Below, piece by piece: positions 35,176-43,670 of a stretch of 64,000 bases of DNA. The stretch is from Planctomycetota bacterium (GTDB lineage Bacteria > Planctomycetota > Phycisphaerae > UBA1845). How positions within the stretch are numbered: the stretch's first letter is position 1; the number at the start of each line of letters is the position of its first letter. The notes beneath the pieces are model-generated. The model was not told the DNA's origin and made no database searches. It saw only the letters and a list, made by a program, of their open reading frames with translations. The stretch is taken from contig JACQFE010000011.1 in assembly GCA_016200265.1 (NCBI GenBank), forward strand, positions 1-64,000, read 5' to 3'. Made by a program: the position numbers and the translations under genes.

Positions 35176-36568
35176 CGCTTCGGCGCCCGCTTCGATTCGC
35201 GAGCGCATTCCACCGCAGGACCTCGATGCGGAAATGGCCCTTCTCGGCTCCATGATGATGAGCCGCGACGCCATTTCCGACGTGGTCCCTATCATCGGTC
35301 GCGGCGACAGCCGCTGGCTCTACGTCCCCGCGCACCAGAAGCTCTTCGAAACGCTGCTCGATCTGTACGACAACCCGGCCAAGGCAATCGATCTGATCGT
35401 CGTCTCCGACGAGCTTCGCCGCCGCGACCTCCTCGAATTCATCGGCGGCCAGGATTACATGATCCAGCTCGCCGAGAGCTTCGCGGAATGGGCCAACGCC
35501 GAGCATTACGCCCGCATCGTTCGCGATCGCGGCATGTTGCGCGACCTCATTCAATGCGCCGGCGAGATTTCCGAAAGCGCGTATTCCGGCATCGACGATG
35601 CCAAGGACATTCTCGACGTCGCCGAGCAGAAGATTTTTCAGGTTACCGAAAAACGCGTCAGCGGCCAGGCCAGTTCCCTTCGCGAATTGATCGATCGCCT
35701 GAATTCGCAGCTTCAAAATCGCGACGGCGCCGCGGCGACGGGATTGCCCACAGGGTTTACCGCCCTCGATGAGCTGACCAGCGGCTTCCAGCCGGGCGAC
35801 CTGATTGTCGTCGCCGCTCGCCCTTCAATGGGAAAAACCGCGCTCGGCCTGAGCATGGCCCACTACGCGACCGTCGAACATCAACACCCGATCGCGTTTT
35901 TCTCGATGGAAATGAGCAGCGCTCAGGTCACCGAGCGTCTTGTGTGCAGTCATGGCCACGGCACGGATGCCCAGCGCCTCCGCCGGCGCATGCTCTCCGA
36001 CGAAGAAATCAATTATCTCCTGGTGAAAGTGTGCCCGGAGCTGGCGGGTGCTCCGCTGTTCATCGACGACACGCCCGGCATGAGCGCCATGGAGCTGCGT
36101 TCCAAAGCGCGGCGCCTTCGTCAGCGGCATCAGATTGAAGCGATTTTTGTGGACTACTTGCAGTTGATGCACATTCCGAATTCCGAAAACCGCCAGGTCG
36201 AAATCGCCACCATCAGCCGCCAGTTGAAAGGCGTCGCTCGCGAGCTCAACATCCCCGTCATTGCCATGGCCCAGCTCAATCGAATGCCCGAAGGCCGCAG
36301 CGACAAGCGCCCCCTCATGAGCGACCTTCGCGAATCCGGGGCCATCGAGCAGGATGCCGACGTGGTCCTCCTCATTCATCGCGAGGAGTATTACCACCCG
36401 GAAAAAGACGAAGTGAAAGGAAAGGCCGAGCTGATCATCGCCAAGCAGCGGAACGGCCCGACCGGCACTGTTGAACTGCAATTCAACAAGAAGTTCACTC
36501 GCTTCGCCAACTTCTCACCCGAGCCCGAGCCGCATTACCAATCTCGACATTCCGAAGTTCCATTCTAG
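35153..36568 (+). CDS. dnaB: Replicative DNA helicase DnaB
   Basis: 471-residue hexameric fork helicase. The N-terminal domain starts RIPPQDLDAEMALLGSMMM; the C-terminal RecA-like domain has Walker A AARPSMGKTAL, Walker B IFVDYLQLM, and the DLRESGAIEQDADVV and IIAKQRNGPTG arginine-finger regions. ATG 35153 lies within the 3' end of rplI and has GGGAGG upstream. Last gene of the translation/replication run. Confidence 0.96.
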   Translation: MTTSAANNASAPASIRERIPPQDLDAEMALLGSMMMSRDAISDVVPIIGRGDSRWLYVPAHQKLFETLLDLYDNPAKAIDLIVVSDELRRRDLLEFIGGQDYMIQLAESFAEWANAEHYARIVRDRGMLRDLIQCAGEISESAYSGIDDAKDILDVAEQKIFQVTEKRVSGQASSLRELIDRLNSQLQNRDGAAATGLPTGFTALDELTSGFQPGDLIVVAARPSMGKTALGLSMAHYATVEHQHPIAFFSMEMSSAQVTERLVCSHGHGTDAQRLRRRMLSDEEINYLLVKVCPELAGAPLFIDDTPGMSAMELRSKARRLRQRHQIEAIFVDYLQLMHIPNSENRQVEIATISRQLKGVARELNIPVIAMAQLNRMPEGRSDKRPLMSDLRESGAIEQDADVVLLIHREEYYHPEKDEVKGKAELIIAKQRNGPTGTVELQFNKKFTRFANFSPEPEPHYQSRHSEVPF

Positions 36569-36671
36569 TTGCTCCGTAGGAGCAACGGAATGTAGCCACG
36601 GGTGGAGCGAAGCGAAACCCGTGGTGACGAATTCGCGTCAACATCGCTCCCGCCCCGAATTGGGGCGGCGG
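36568..36671. repeat. Composite repeat upstream of bamA, copy 1
   Basis: Three modules: hairpin GTTGCTCC-GTA-GGAGCAAC (36568-36586); GTAGCCACGGGTGGAGCGAA followed by an inverted ACCCGTGG (from 36592); hairpin CGCCCCGAATTGGGGCGGCG. The same module order recurs at 39186-39283, so the bamA gene is flanked by the two. The rest of the 290-base spacer shows no gene. Confidence 0.75.
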
Positions 36672-36859
36672 TTTGCATCGCCTATTCGTCCGCACGGTTA
36701 TCCAATTTGTACCTGTGAAATCTCTCTCTCGATCTGATCAACATTTCGATGCGCATGTTCCGGTCCGCAGGTTGTCATTCTTCTTGTTCGCGCGTAAACT
36801 TCGCGCCGTTCCAAACGCGGTCGGAACGAGTTTCTTTCTCCTGTTGTTAAAGGCAGTTG

Positions 36860-39175
36860 ATGAATAAAGGACGCATGGGGTCCGTTGGGGGCTTGAGTGC
36901 CATTGCGATGGCTCTCTGTGCCGCGCCCGCGCTCGCCCAGGAGCCTGCGGCCCCGCAAAACCAAACCATCCGCGAGATTCGCGTCATTGGTCTCAAAATC
37001 GTCACCCAGGCGTATGTCGAAGATGTTTCTGGCGTGAAGGTCGGCGCTGCTGCGGACAGGACCGCTCTCGATGAGGCCGTCGCCAGACTCCTTCGCACCG
37101 GAAAATTCCTTTCCGCCACGTATCACACCGAGCGGGCCGCGGACGGCGTTTTCATCATTTTCGATCTGAAGGAGCGCCCCGTTGTCAAGAAAATCACTTT
37201 CGAAGGCAACAGCCATTTCCGCGATGGACCGCTGATCAAAGACATCAATCAGAAGCTGGATCAACCCGCCGACTGGTTTGCGATCCGCGACGGCCGCGAA
37301 ACCATCATCGCCAAATACAAGGAAGCCGGCTACGTCAACGCCGATGTGACGTTCGACCAGCAGCGATTGGAGGATACCGGCGAGCTCCACTTCAAAGTCA
37401 TTGAAAACCAGAAAGTCCGCGTCCGCAAGATCCTCATCGAAGGAAACCGGACCCTGACCGACGCCGAGCTCCGCCGCGAACTCGAAACAAAAACTTATAT
37501 CTGGATTTTCCGCTCCGGCGCCTACGACAAGGACAAAGCCGATGGCGACGTCGGCCGACTTCAGAACCACGCCCACGACGAAGGCTTTCTCGACGCCAAA
37601 GCGAGCATTCGCACCGAATCAATGGCCGACAGCGGAGACTTAACCGTCATATTCACGATTGACGAAGGCACGCAGTACAAGATCGAAGACATCACCTTGA
37701 AAGGTAATTCGACCCTGGGTTCCGATGAATTGACTCCATTGGCCACTTCACGATCCGACGAGTTCGTGAAACTGCCGCGCCTCGACGCCGATGCAAGAGC
37801 GATCCAGCAGCATTACGGCGAGCTCGGCTACATCGACGCCTCGTGCAAGCCGCAGCGCGTCTTCTCCAATCAGCCCGGATTTGTGAAGGTCACCTTCGAA
37901 ATCAACGAGGGCGAGCAATTTCACGTCGGTCGAGTCACCGTGCGAGGAAACTCACGCACAAAGGACAAGGTCGTTCGCCGCCAATTGGACCTTTATCCCC
38001 CGGACGACCTGTTCAATCTCACCGAAACCAAGGCTGCGGAAAAGCGCCTTACCGACTCGCGGATCTTCAGCTCCGCGAAAGTGATCCCCACCGGCGATCA
38101 GCCCGGCTTCCGCGACGCCGTGATCGACGTGAAAGAGGCCGAAAAAGCCGGAGATTTCATCTTTGGCGCGGGCATTACCAGCAACAGCGGTCTGGTCGGC
38201 TCCATTGTTCTCGACATGCAGAATTTCGACATCTTCGACCGTCCGCGAAGCTGGTCGGAGTTCTTCAGCCTCCGTTCGTTTTACGGCGGCGGACAGCACT
38301 TGCGAATCGAGCTCCAACCCGGCACGACCGTCAGCCGCTTCCGCATCGACTTCACCGAGCCGTATCTCTTCGATCGACCGCTTCGCTTCGACGCCGGCAT
38401 TTATCTCTTCCAGCGCAAGCGCGACGGCTACACCGAAAAGCGCTTCGGCGACTCCCTAAGCCTCGGTAAGAAGTTCGAGCACGGGCTGTTCCAGGGCTGG
38501 ACCGGCGAAATCGCATTTCGCGACGAGCTCGTCGAAGTCGACGACTTGGAATTCCTCGCCGCGAAGGACATTCGAGAAGCCGAAGGCCAGAACTCCCTTT
38601 TCGGACTCAAAGGCAGCCTGGTTCGCGATCACACCGACAATCGCTTCGTGCCGACCAAGGGCGACCGCCTGCGAATCAGCTACGAACAGCTGGAATCCGA
38701 TGGTTTCTTCGGAAAGGCTAACGTCACCTACAACTGGTTCACGCCGACCTACACGGACCGTCAGGACCGCAAACACGTTCTCAACCTGCATGGCGAAACC
38801 GGCGCAATCGTCGGATCGGCCCCCGTGTATGAGCGCTACTACGCGGGTGGCATCGGCTCCATCCGCGGATTCGGATTCCGCGGCGTCGGTCCGCGCGATG
38901 GAATTCAGGACAACAACATCGGAGGAAGCACGTTGCTGCTGCTCGGCGCGGAATATAGTTATCCGCTCTATGGCCAAAACCTTCGCGGCCATTTCTTCCT
39001 CGACTCCGGAACCGTCGGCGGCGGGGCCTACCGCGCCGCGATCGGCGCCGGGGTTCGCTTCACGCTCGATCTGTTCGGCCCGTTCCCCATCGAACTCAAC
39101 GTCGGTATTCCCGTCATGTCCGACGAGGACGATAAGAAGCAGGTCTTCAGCTTCATGGTCGGCAGCATTTTCTAG
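36860..39175 (+). CDS. bamA: Outer-membrane protein assembly factor BamA
   Basis: Omp85 protein that folds beta-barrels into the outer membrane. Signal peptide in residues 1-30 (ends PALAQEP), five POTRA repeats (about 35-420; recognisable by the V-x-x-I-x-x-x-G-N pattern as in VRKILIEGNRTLTDAELRRE and ITLKGNSTLGSDEL), and a C-terminal barrel with the RGF loop motif GGIGSIRGFGFRGVGP and the terminal beta-signal ending in Phe (MVGSIF). 771 residues, near the family norm. ATG 36860 is preferred to the adjacent TTG at 36857. Confidence 0.94.
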   Translation: MNKGRMGSVGGLSAIAMALCAAPALAQEPAAPQNQTIREIRVIGLKIVTQAYVEDVSGVKVGAAADRTALDEAVARLLRTGKFLSATYHTERAADGVFIIFDLKERPVVKKITFEGNSHFRDGPLIKDINQKLDQPADWFAIRDGRETIIAKYKEAGYVNADVTFDQQRLEDTGELHFKVIENQKVRVRKILIEGNRTLTDAELRRELETKTYIWIFRSGAYDKDKADGDVGRLQNHAHDEGFLDAKASIRTESMADSGDLTVIFTIDEGTQYKIEDITLKGNSTLGSDELTPLATSRSDEFVKLPRLDADARAIQQHYGELGYIDASCKPQRVFSNQPGFVKVTFEINEGEQFHVGRVTVRGNSRTKDKVVRRQLDLYPPDDLFNLTETKAAEKRLTDSRIFSSAKVIPTGDQPGFRDAVIDVKEAEKAGDFIFGAGITSNSGLVGSIVLDMQNFDIFDRPRSWSEFFSLRSFYGGGQHLRIELQPGTTVSRFRIDFTEPYLFDRPLRFDAGIYLFQRKRDGYTEKRFGDSLSLGKKFEHGLFQGWTGEIAFRDELVEVDDLEFLAAKDIREAEGQNSLFGLKGSLVRDHTDNRFVPTKGDRLRISYEQLESDGFFGKANVTYNWFTPTYTDRQDRKHVLNLHGETGAIVGSAPVYERYYAGGIGSIRGFGFRGVGPRDGIQDNNIGGSTLLLLGAEYSYPLYGQNLRGHFFLDSGTVGGGAYRAAIGAGVRFTLDLFGPFPIELNVGIPVMSDEDDKKQVFSFMVGSIF

Positions 39176-39185
39176 GGCCGCAAAA

Positions 39186-39283
39186 CGGCTCCAACGGAGC
39201 CGAGGCCTGTAGCCACGGGTGGAGCGAAGCGGAACCCGTGGTTGCGTGTGTGTAGAGAAACCCGCCCGGAAAGGGCGGCGGAA
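39186..39283. repeat. Composite repeat downstream of bamA, copy 2
   Basis: Hairpin CGGCTCC-AAC-GGAGCCG, then GTAGCCACGGGTGGAGCGAA with ACCCGTGG inverted, then CCGCCCGGAAAGGGCGGCGG. Same module order as 36568-36671. The remaining spacer to 39435 has no recognisable gene. Confidence 0.75.
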
Positions 39284-39435
39284 AAACGCATTCGAATTCA
39301 TGGCATCGCACAACGATTCCTCGTGCTGTCACTCACGCGCAACGCTTGATTTGCGGGCGTTGACCCCGGCAATCCCGGTTGCGATGATTTGATGGATAGA
39401 TCGCATTGATTGATGGAATTGGCCTGGATTCACTC

Positions 39436-40056
39436 ATGAGCAATCTCAAACGAACCATCATCGAAGGCTGCATCCTCGGCGCGCTTTCGCTCGTTCTCGC
39501 GTTCGGCGTGAACGCGGCCCGCGGCAAAGGGCACGTCAAAGTCACCAAAGACTACTTCGCTGTTCCACAGATTGCCGAATCGAAGCCTACGGTCGGTGCA
39601 AACGCGCGGAGCAAAGAAGAACCTGCGGCGAAAGGTACGTCTTCGCAAAAAGTTGCCGAAAACGCACCCAAGCCCGCCGCGAAACACCTCGAACATTCGT
39701 ACCAGGAGATGACCGTCGATCAGGTGCTTGAACTTCTCAAGAATCCAAGCACCGCCAAGGGTTTGAACGTCATCGTCGATGCCCGCGATGATCAGCATTT
39801 TCAGGAGGGTCACCTCCCCGGCGCGATCCAGTCCTTTCCCTATGAGTTCGATCGTTTCCGCGCCACGGTCATCAATCGCGTGAACGGCGCGGAGAAAGTC
39901 GTCGTCTACTGCGGCGGCGGCGACTGCGAAGACAGCATTTTCATGTGTCGCGAGCTGGTGCAGGCCGGCGTCCCGGAAGAATCGATCTATCTCTTCGCCG
40001 GCGGCTACGAGGAATGGAAGTCTCGCAAGCTGCCCCTGGAATCCGCATCCGAATGA
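39436..40056 (+). CDS. Membrane-anchored rhodanese-domain protein
   Basis: 206 residues. An N-terminal membrane anchor (IIEGCILGALSLVLAFGVNA), an Ala/Lys/Pro-rich linker (about 50-85), and a rhodanese domain with LNVIVDARDDQHFQEGHLPGA and the active-site loop VVYCGGGDCEDS. A persulfide-carrier role is possible. ATG 39436 is chosen over 39406 as the start of the anchor. Its stop overlaps the next gene's ATG (ATGA), so the two are coupled. Confidence 0.8.
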   Translation: MSNLKRTIIEGCILGALSLVLAFGVNAARGKGHVKVTKDYFAVPQIAESKPTVGANARSKEEPAAKGTSSQKVAENAPKPAAKHLEHSYQEMTVDQVLELLKNPSTAKGLNVIVDARDDQHFQEGHLPGAIQSFPYEFDRFRATVINRVNGAEKVVVYCGGGDCEDSIFMCRELVQAGVPEESIYLFAGGYEEWKSRKLPLESASE

Positions 40057-40694
40057 TCGCCCCGCACCCAATGATCGTCCCGAAACTGCACGATTCACCG
40101 CTCCGCCGCTTCGACGCCACCGGCCTGCCGCTGCTCATCGCTCGACTCGTGCTCGCCTACATTTTCATTACCTTCGGAGTCGCCAAGCTGGCCGACCCAT
40201 TCATGTTTCTCAAAATGCTTCGACTCTACCATTTGTATCCCGAATCGCCGCCGTATTTTATGAATCTCACCGTGATCGTGCTGCCGTGGCTGGAGATCGT
40301 GACCGGCACGGCGCTCTTGATCGGCCTTCGTGTTCGCGGTGCGGCCCTCATTCAATTGCTCATGCTCGTCCCGTTCACGATCGCCGTGTTGCGCCGTGCA
40401 TTCGAAATGATGCGACTGGATCCCAACCTGCCATTTTCCTTGGTGAAATTCGATTGCGGCTGCGGCAGCGGTGAAGAAATCATCTGGCGGAAAACGCTTC
40501 TGAATTCGGCACTCATCATCCTCGCGGCTTACGCTCTTTTTTCGCGCACTCGCCGCTTCTGCCTGGAGCGCTTCTTCGACTCCCGCCAATTCGACTCGCA
40601 CTACTGCCACCTCTGCGGCTACTCCTCCCCCCGCCTCGCCAACGGCGTCTGCGACCGCTGCATCTCCGCGCCGCTGATTCCCGCGCAGAGCTAA
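40053..40694 (+). CDS. MauE/DoxX-family membrane protein with C-terminal zinc ribbon
   Basis: 213 residues. Four hydrophobic helices with the family features LIARLVLAYIFITFGVAKLADP, VLPWLEIVTGTALLIGL and a cytosolic Cys-containing loop (KFDCGCGSGEEI). A CxxC...CxxC ribbon (CHLCGYSSPRLANGVCDRC) ends the protein. Members of this superfamily relay electrons or disulfides through membrane Cys pairs; pairing with the rhodanese gene suggests a sulfur or redox role. ATG 40053, ATGA overlap. Confidence 0.75.
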   Translation: MIAPHPMIVPKLHDSPLRRFDATGLPLLIARLVLAYIFITFGVAKLADPFMFLKMLRLYHLYPESPPYFMNLTVIVLPWLEIVTGTALLIGLRVRGAALIQLLMLVPFTIAVLRRAFEMMRLDPNLPFSLVKFDCGCGSGEEIIWRKTLLNSALIILAAYALFSRTRRFCLERFFDSRQFDSHYCHLCGYSSPRLANGVCDRCISAPLIPAQS

Positions 40695-40728
40695 TTCTTT
40701 CCGAGCCGCGCCCGTCAGGAAGCGGGCC

Positions 40729-40793
40729 GTCCCCCTTACCAAGGGGGACCATAGGGGGTCGTGGAAGTCATTCTGAGCGAAGCGAAGAATCTC
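40729..40793. repeat. Two dispersed repeats: C/G-tract palindrome and GTCATTCT copy 5
   Basis: GTCCCCCTTACCAAGGGGGA with a trailing G-run (40729-40759), then GTCATTCTGAGCGAAGCGAA (40767-40793). The first is the same family as the in-gene copies at 1036, 7440 and 11258, here in noncoding DNA. Confidence 0.85.
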
Positions 40794-40817
40794 TGAATCC
40801 GCAGATTTGCACAGATC

Positions 40818-40833
40818 TGTTTCACGTGAAACA
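40818..40833. promoter_or_regulatory. parS centromere site, copy 1
   Basis: TGTTTCACGTGAAACA, a perfect 16-bp palindrome identical to the bacterial chromosomal parS consensus bound by ParB (Spo0J). The perfect symmetry extends by one base pair on each side here (C...G). Confidence 0.9.
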
Positions 40834-40849
40834 GAGTTGCGCGAAAACT

Positions 40850-40865
40850 TGTTTCACGTGAAACA
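40850..40865. promoter_or_regulatory. parS centromere site, copy 2
   Basis: A second identical TGTTTCACGTGAAACA, 32 bases centre to centre from the first. Both are followed by GAGTT. No parA, parB or DnaA-box cluster was seen in the window. Confidence 0.9.
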
Positions 40866-41022
40866 GAGTTTGGCCGGGTTCTTGGCAATGCGAGTCGCTG
40901 TTATTCAGCGGTTTTCAGGGGTGATCTATCGAAATCAGTAATTCTGCAAACGCTTCGCACGTTATTTCATTGACCCGCCTCTCTTCCGATTGATAGGATG
41001 GACGTGCTGGGGGAATCATCGC

Positions 41023-42657
41023 GTGCGATTTCTGTGGATACAAGCCCGATTCACTTTGATTGTTTTCGCAGCGGCCCATATTGCGGCAGCAATCGACGGC
41101 ACCGGAGTCGCGAAGCCACCGCTGCACGAGTCATCGCCGACGATGCAGTGGATCAGACCGGTGCGTGAATCGACACAGTCGATTGGGTCATCTCACGCAC
41201 CTTGCACGAGCCATGTCACCCGCGACGGCTACACCAGTATTCAAGTCAATGTCGATGCCTACGGTTGCAACATTTCCGGCGATGCGGCCAATGAACCGTC
41301 AATCGCGATCGATCCGACAGATCCCAAGAAAATCGTAATTGGCTGGCGGCAGTTCGACAGCGTACTTTCCGATTTTCGCCAGGCGGGTTGGGCCTACAGT
41401 CATGACGCCGGACACACTTGGGTCTTCCAGGGCTCGCTCACGCCAGGCGTTTTTGGAAGCGATCCCGTTCTCAACGCCGGACCAAGTGGTGAGATTTTCT
41501 ACTTGAGTATCAGCGAGGAAGAAATGCGCCTGTTTCGCTCCCTTGACGGCGGAATGTCATGGCTCCCGAGAACAAAAGTGGCGGACGGCTTCTGGGACAA
41601 GCCGTGGATGGCTTTCGATAGAACACACGGTATGGGGCGCGGAAACATTTACATCACCGTTGCGAGCGATCTTATCAGAAGTGTGGATGACGCTCGTTCC
41701 TTTCAATTTACTTCGTGGCCTCCGTTGCTCGTACAAACTACGACTCACGTTGATCATTCGGGCGTATTATACAGCTATTCCCCACCCGTCGCCTGGTCGG
41801 TTACGGCGCAAGACTCAAGTAATGAAGCGCATATTGATGGCATCGGATCTGAATCCACCTGCGGTGCAACATCGACTGTTGGGAACCCCAACCCAGGCGG
41901 GCTGAATGGTCAATGCTGGATTGATTCAGTACAAGATTCCGGGCACGACGGTTGGTTGTTTGTTGTGTGTCCTGGTTGCAATTTCGGTAGAAGCAGAAAT
42001 GCAGGAGTTACCTTCGATCCGTCTGTCCGGGTGAACGATGATCCGGTCGGAAATGGTGCATGGCATTGGTTCACAATGCTATCTGTAGCGCCCAATGGGC
42101 GGATCGACTTAGCTTGGAACGACACGAGGAATTATTCCGACGACCCGGACGCCAAGCTAAGCGAGCTGTATTATTCATACTCCATGAACTACGGCGACAC
42201 GTGGTCGCCCAACGCGCCGGTCAGCCCCGTTTTCAACACCTACCTCGGCTGGCCCCAACAAAACAAGATCGGCGACTATGACCAGATGCTCTCCGACAAT
42301 CTCGGCGTGAACGTGGCCTACGCGGCCACGTTCAACGGCGAGCAGGATATTTACTTTCTTCGCATCGGGCCGTGGGATTGCAACGGAAATCAAATCGACG
42401 ACGTGCAGGACATCGCCAGCGAAACAAGCCTCGATTGCAACGGCAACGGCGTGCCGGATGAATGTGAATACCGCGCCGACTTCGACGGCGACGGACTGAC
42501 CACTTACAACGATTTTGCTACGTTTCTTTATGACATGCGCGGCCCAGACCCAATTCTTCCGCCTCCTACCTGCGCCAAGCTTTCCGACATCGATCACGAC
42601 GGCGACGTGGACCTCAAGGACTTCTACGGCCTACAGCAGGTTTTCGTGACGCCGTAG
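41023..42657 (+). CDS. Secreted sialidase/BNR-like protein with dockerin-like C-terminus
   Basis: 544 residues from GTG 41023 with a signal peptide (FLWIQARFTLIVFAAAHIAAA). Three Asp-box-like turns (SHDAGHTWVF, SLDGGMSWLP, SRNAGVTFDP) mark a beta-propeller. NEPSIAIDPTDPKKIVIGW is the usual opening of exo-alpha-sialidase-like propellers. The C-terminus has Ca-binding loops of the NGNQIDD, CNGNGVPDECE and DHDGDVDLKDF type, as in planctomycetal secreted proteins. Catalytic residues of true sialidases cannot be confirmed, so an enzymatic role is open. Confidence 0.7.
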   Translation: MRFLWIQARFTLIVFAAAHIAAAIDGTGVAKPPLHESSPTMQWIRPVRESTQSIGSSHAPCTSHVTRDGYTSIQVNVDAYGCNISGDAANEPSIAIDPTDPKKIVIGWRQFDSVLSDFRQAGWAYSHDAGHTWVFQGSLTPGVFGSDPVLNAGPSGEIFYLSISEEEMRLFRSLDGGMSWLPRTKVADGFWDKPWMAFDRTHGMGRGNIYITVASDLIRSVDDARSFQFTSWPPLLVQTTTHVDHSGVLYSYSPPVAWSVTAQDSSNEAHIDGIGSESTCGATSTVGNPNPGGLNGQCWIDSVQDSGHDGWLFVVCPGCNFGRSRNAGVTFDPSVRVNDDPVGNGAWHWFTMLSVAPNGRIDLAWNDTRNYSDDPDAKLSELYYSYSMNYGDTWSPNAPVSPVFNTYLGWPQQNKIGDYDQMLSDNLGVNVAYAATFNGEQDIYFLRIGPWDCNGNQIDDVQDIASETSLDCNGNGVPDECEYRADFDGDGLTTYNDFATFLYDMRGPDPILPPPTCAKLSDIDHDGDVDLKDFYGLQQVFVTP

Positions 42658-42707
42658 GCCGATCATTGAGACTGGTATTCGGTCTGCATTTCGCGACAAT
42701 ACCGCCC

Positions 42708-43478
42708 ATGAACGAACCAATACTCAGCGAAGTGAAGGGTCACGTCGCCATCGTGACGCTCAACCGGCCCGACGTGCTGAACGCGCTCTCTGTCGAATTG
42801 ATGGACAAGCTGATCGCCGTGCTGGAGGGGTTTGATCGCGACGCGAATGTGCGGGTGATCGTGCTTGCGGGAAGCGAGAAGGCGTTCGCGGCGGGGGCGG
42901 ACATCGGGGACATGGCCGAGGCGTCTTTTCTCGACATGTACGAGCGGAACAATCTCGCGCGGTGGACGCGGATCAAGCAGGTTCGCAAGCCGATCATTGC
43001 GGCGGTGAGCGGGTTCTGTCTGGGCGGGGGGTGCGAGTTGGCCATGCACTGTGACATGATCGTGGCATCAGAGTCGGCCCAATTCGGCCAGCCGGAGATC
43101 AACATCGGCGTGATGCCCGGGGCCGGCGGCACGCAGCGGCTCACGCGTGCGATTGGAAAATTTCGCGCGATGGAATTGATTCTCACGGGGCGATTCATTC
43201 CGGCGGCAGAAGCGTATGAGGCCGGTCTTGTGACGAAAGTCGTGGCCAAAGAGCAGTTTCTGGCCGAAGCCATCCGACTTGCAGAAACAATCGCCTCGAA
43301 ATCGCCGGTCGCCGCCCGTCTCGCGAAAGAAGCCGTGCTGGCCGTCGACGAACTTGGTCTTACGCCCGGCCTTGATTACGAGCGCAAGCTTTTCTATTCG
43401 CTCTTCGCGACGTTTGATCAAAAAGAAGGCATGAAGGCATTTCTGGAGAAGCGCAAGCCGCGGTTTGAAGGGAAGTAG
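42708..43478 (+). CDS. Enoyl-CoA hydratase/isomerase family protein
   Basis: Crotonase-fold enzyme of fatty-acid oxidation, 256 residues from ATG 42708. Features: VAIVTLNRPDVLNALS, the oxyanion region AFAAGADIGDM, AVSGFCLGGGCELAMHCD and FGQPEINIGVMPGAGGTQRL (catalytic Glu pair). Very close to 2-enoyl-CoA hydratase (PaaF/EchA-like) consensus. It stands alone; an in-frame ATG at 42666 is an alternative start but adds non-family residues. Confidence 0.9.
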   Translation: MNEPILSEVKGHVAIVTLNRPDVLNALSVELMDKLIAVLEGFDRDANVRVIVLAGSEKAFAAGADIGDMAEASFLDMYERNNLARWTRIKQVRKPIIAAVSGFCLGGGCELAMHCDMIVASESAQFGQPEINIGVMPGAGGTQRLTRAIGKFRAMELILTGRFIPAAEAYEAGLVTKVVAKEQFLAEAIRLAETIASKSPVAARLAKEAVLAVDELGLTPGLDYERKLFYSLFATFDQKEGMKAFLEKRKPRFEGK

Positions 43479-43540
43479 CCTATCTGCACACGACGCATGG
43501 CCACGGTTCGAAGAGCAGAAGAATCAACGTGCGATAGCGG

Positions 43541-43573
43541 GGCATGGCGGCGCTTCACTTGGCCATGGCACCC
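43541..43573. repeat. GGCATGG dispersed repeat, reverse copy
   Basis: GGCATGGCGGCGCTTCACTT followed by GGCCATGGCACCC; partner of 20183-20210. Confidence 0.6.
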
Positions 43574-43670
43574 AAGAACATGCCGGCACTGAGTTTTGTA
43601 AAAAAGAAAACGGCGAGCAGATCGCCCGCCGTCTTCCGCATCGTTTGGAAAAGTTCTTAAATCAAGTTGT

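Noticed and set aside
40700..41022. Replication origin at the parS spacer
   Set aside because: No cluster of TTATCCACA-type DnaA boxes or AT-rich unwinding region is visible; only parS is supported.
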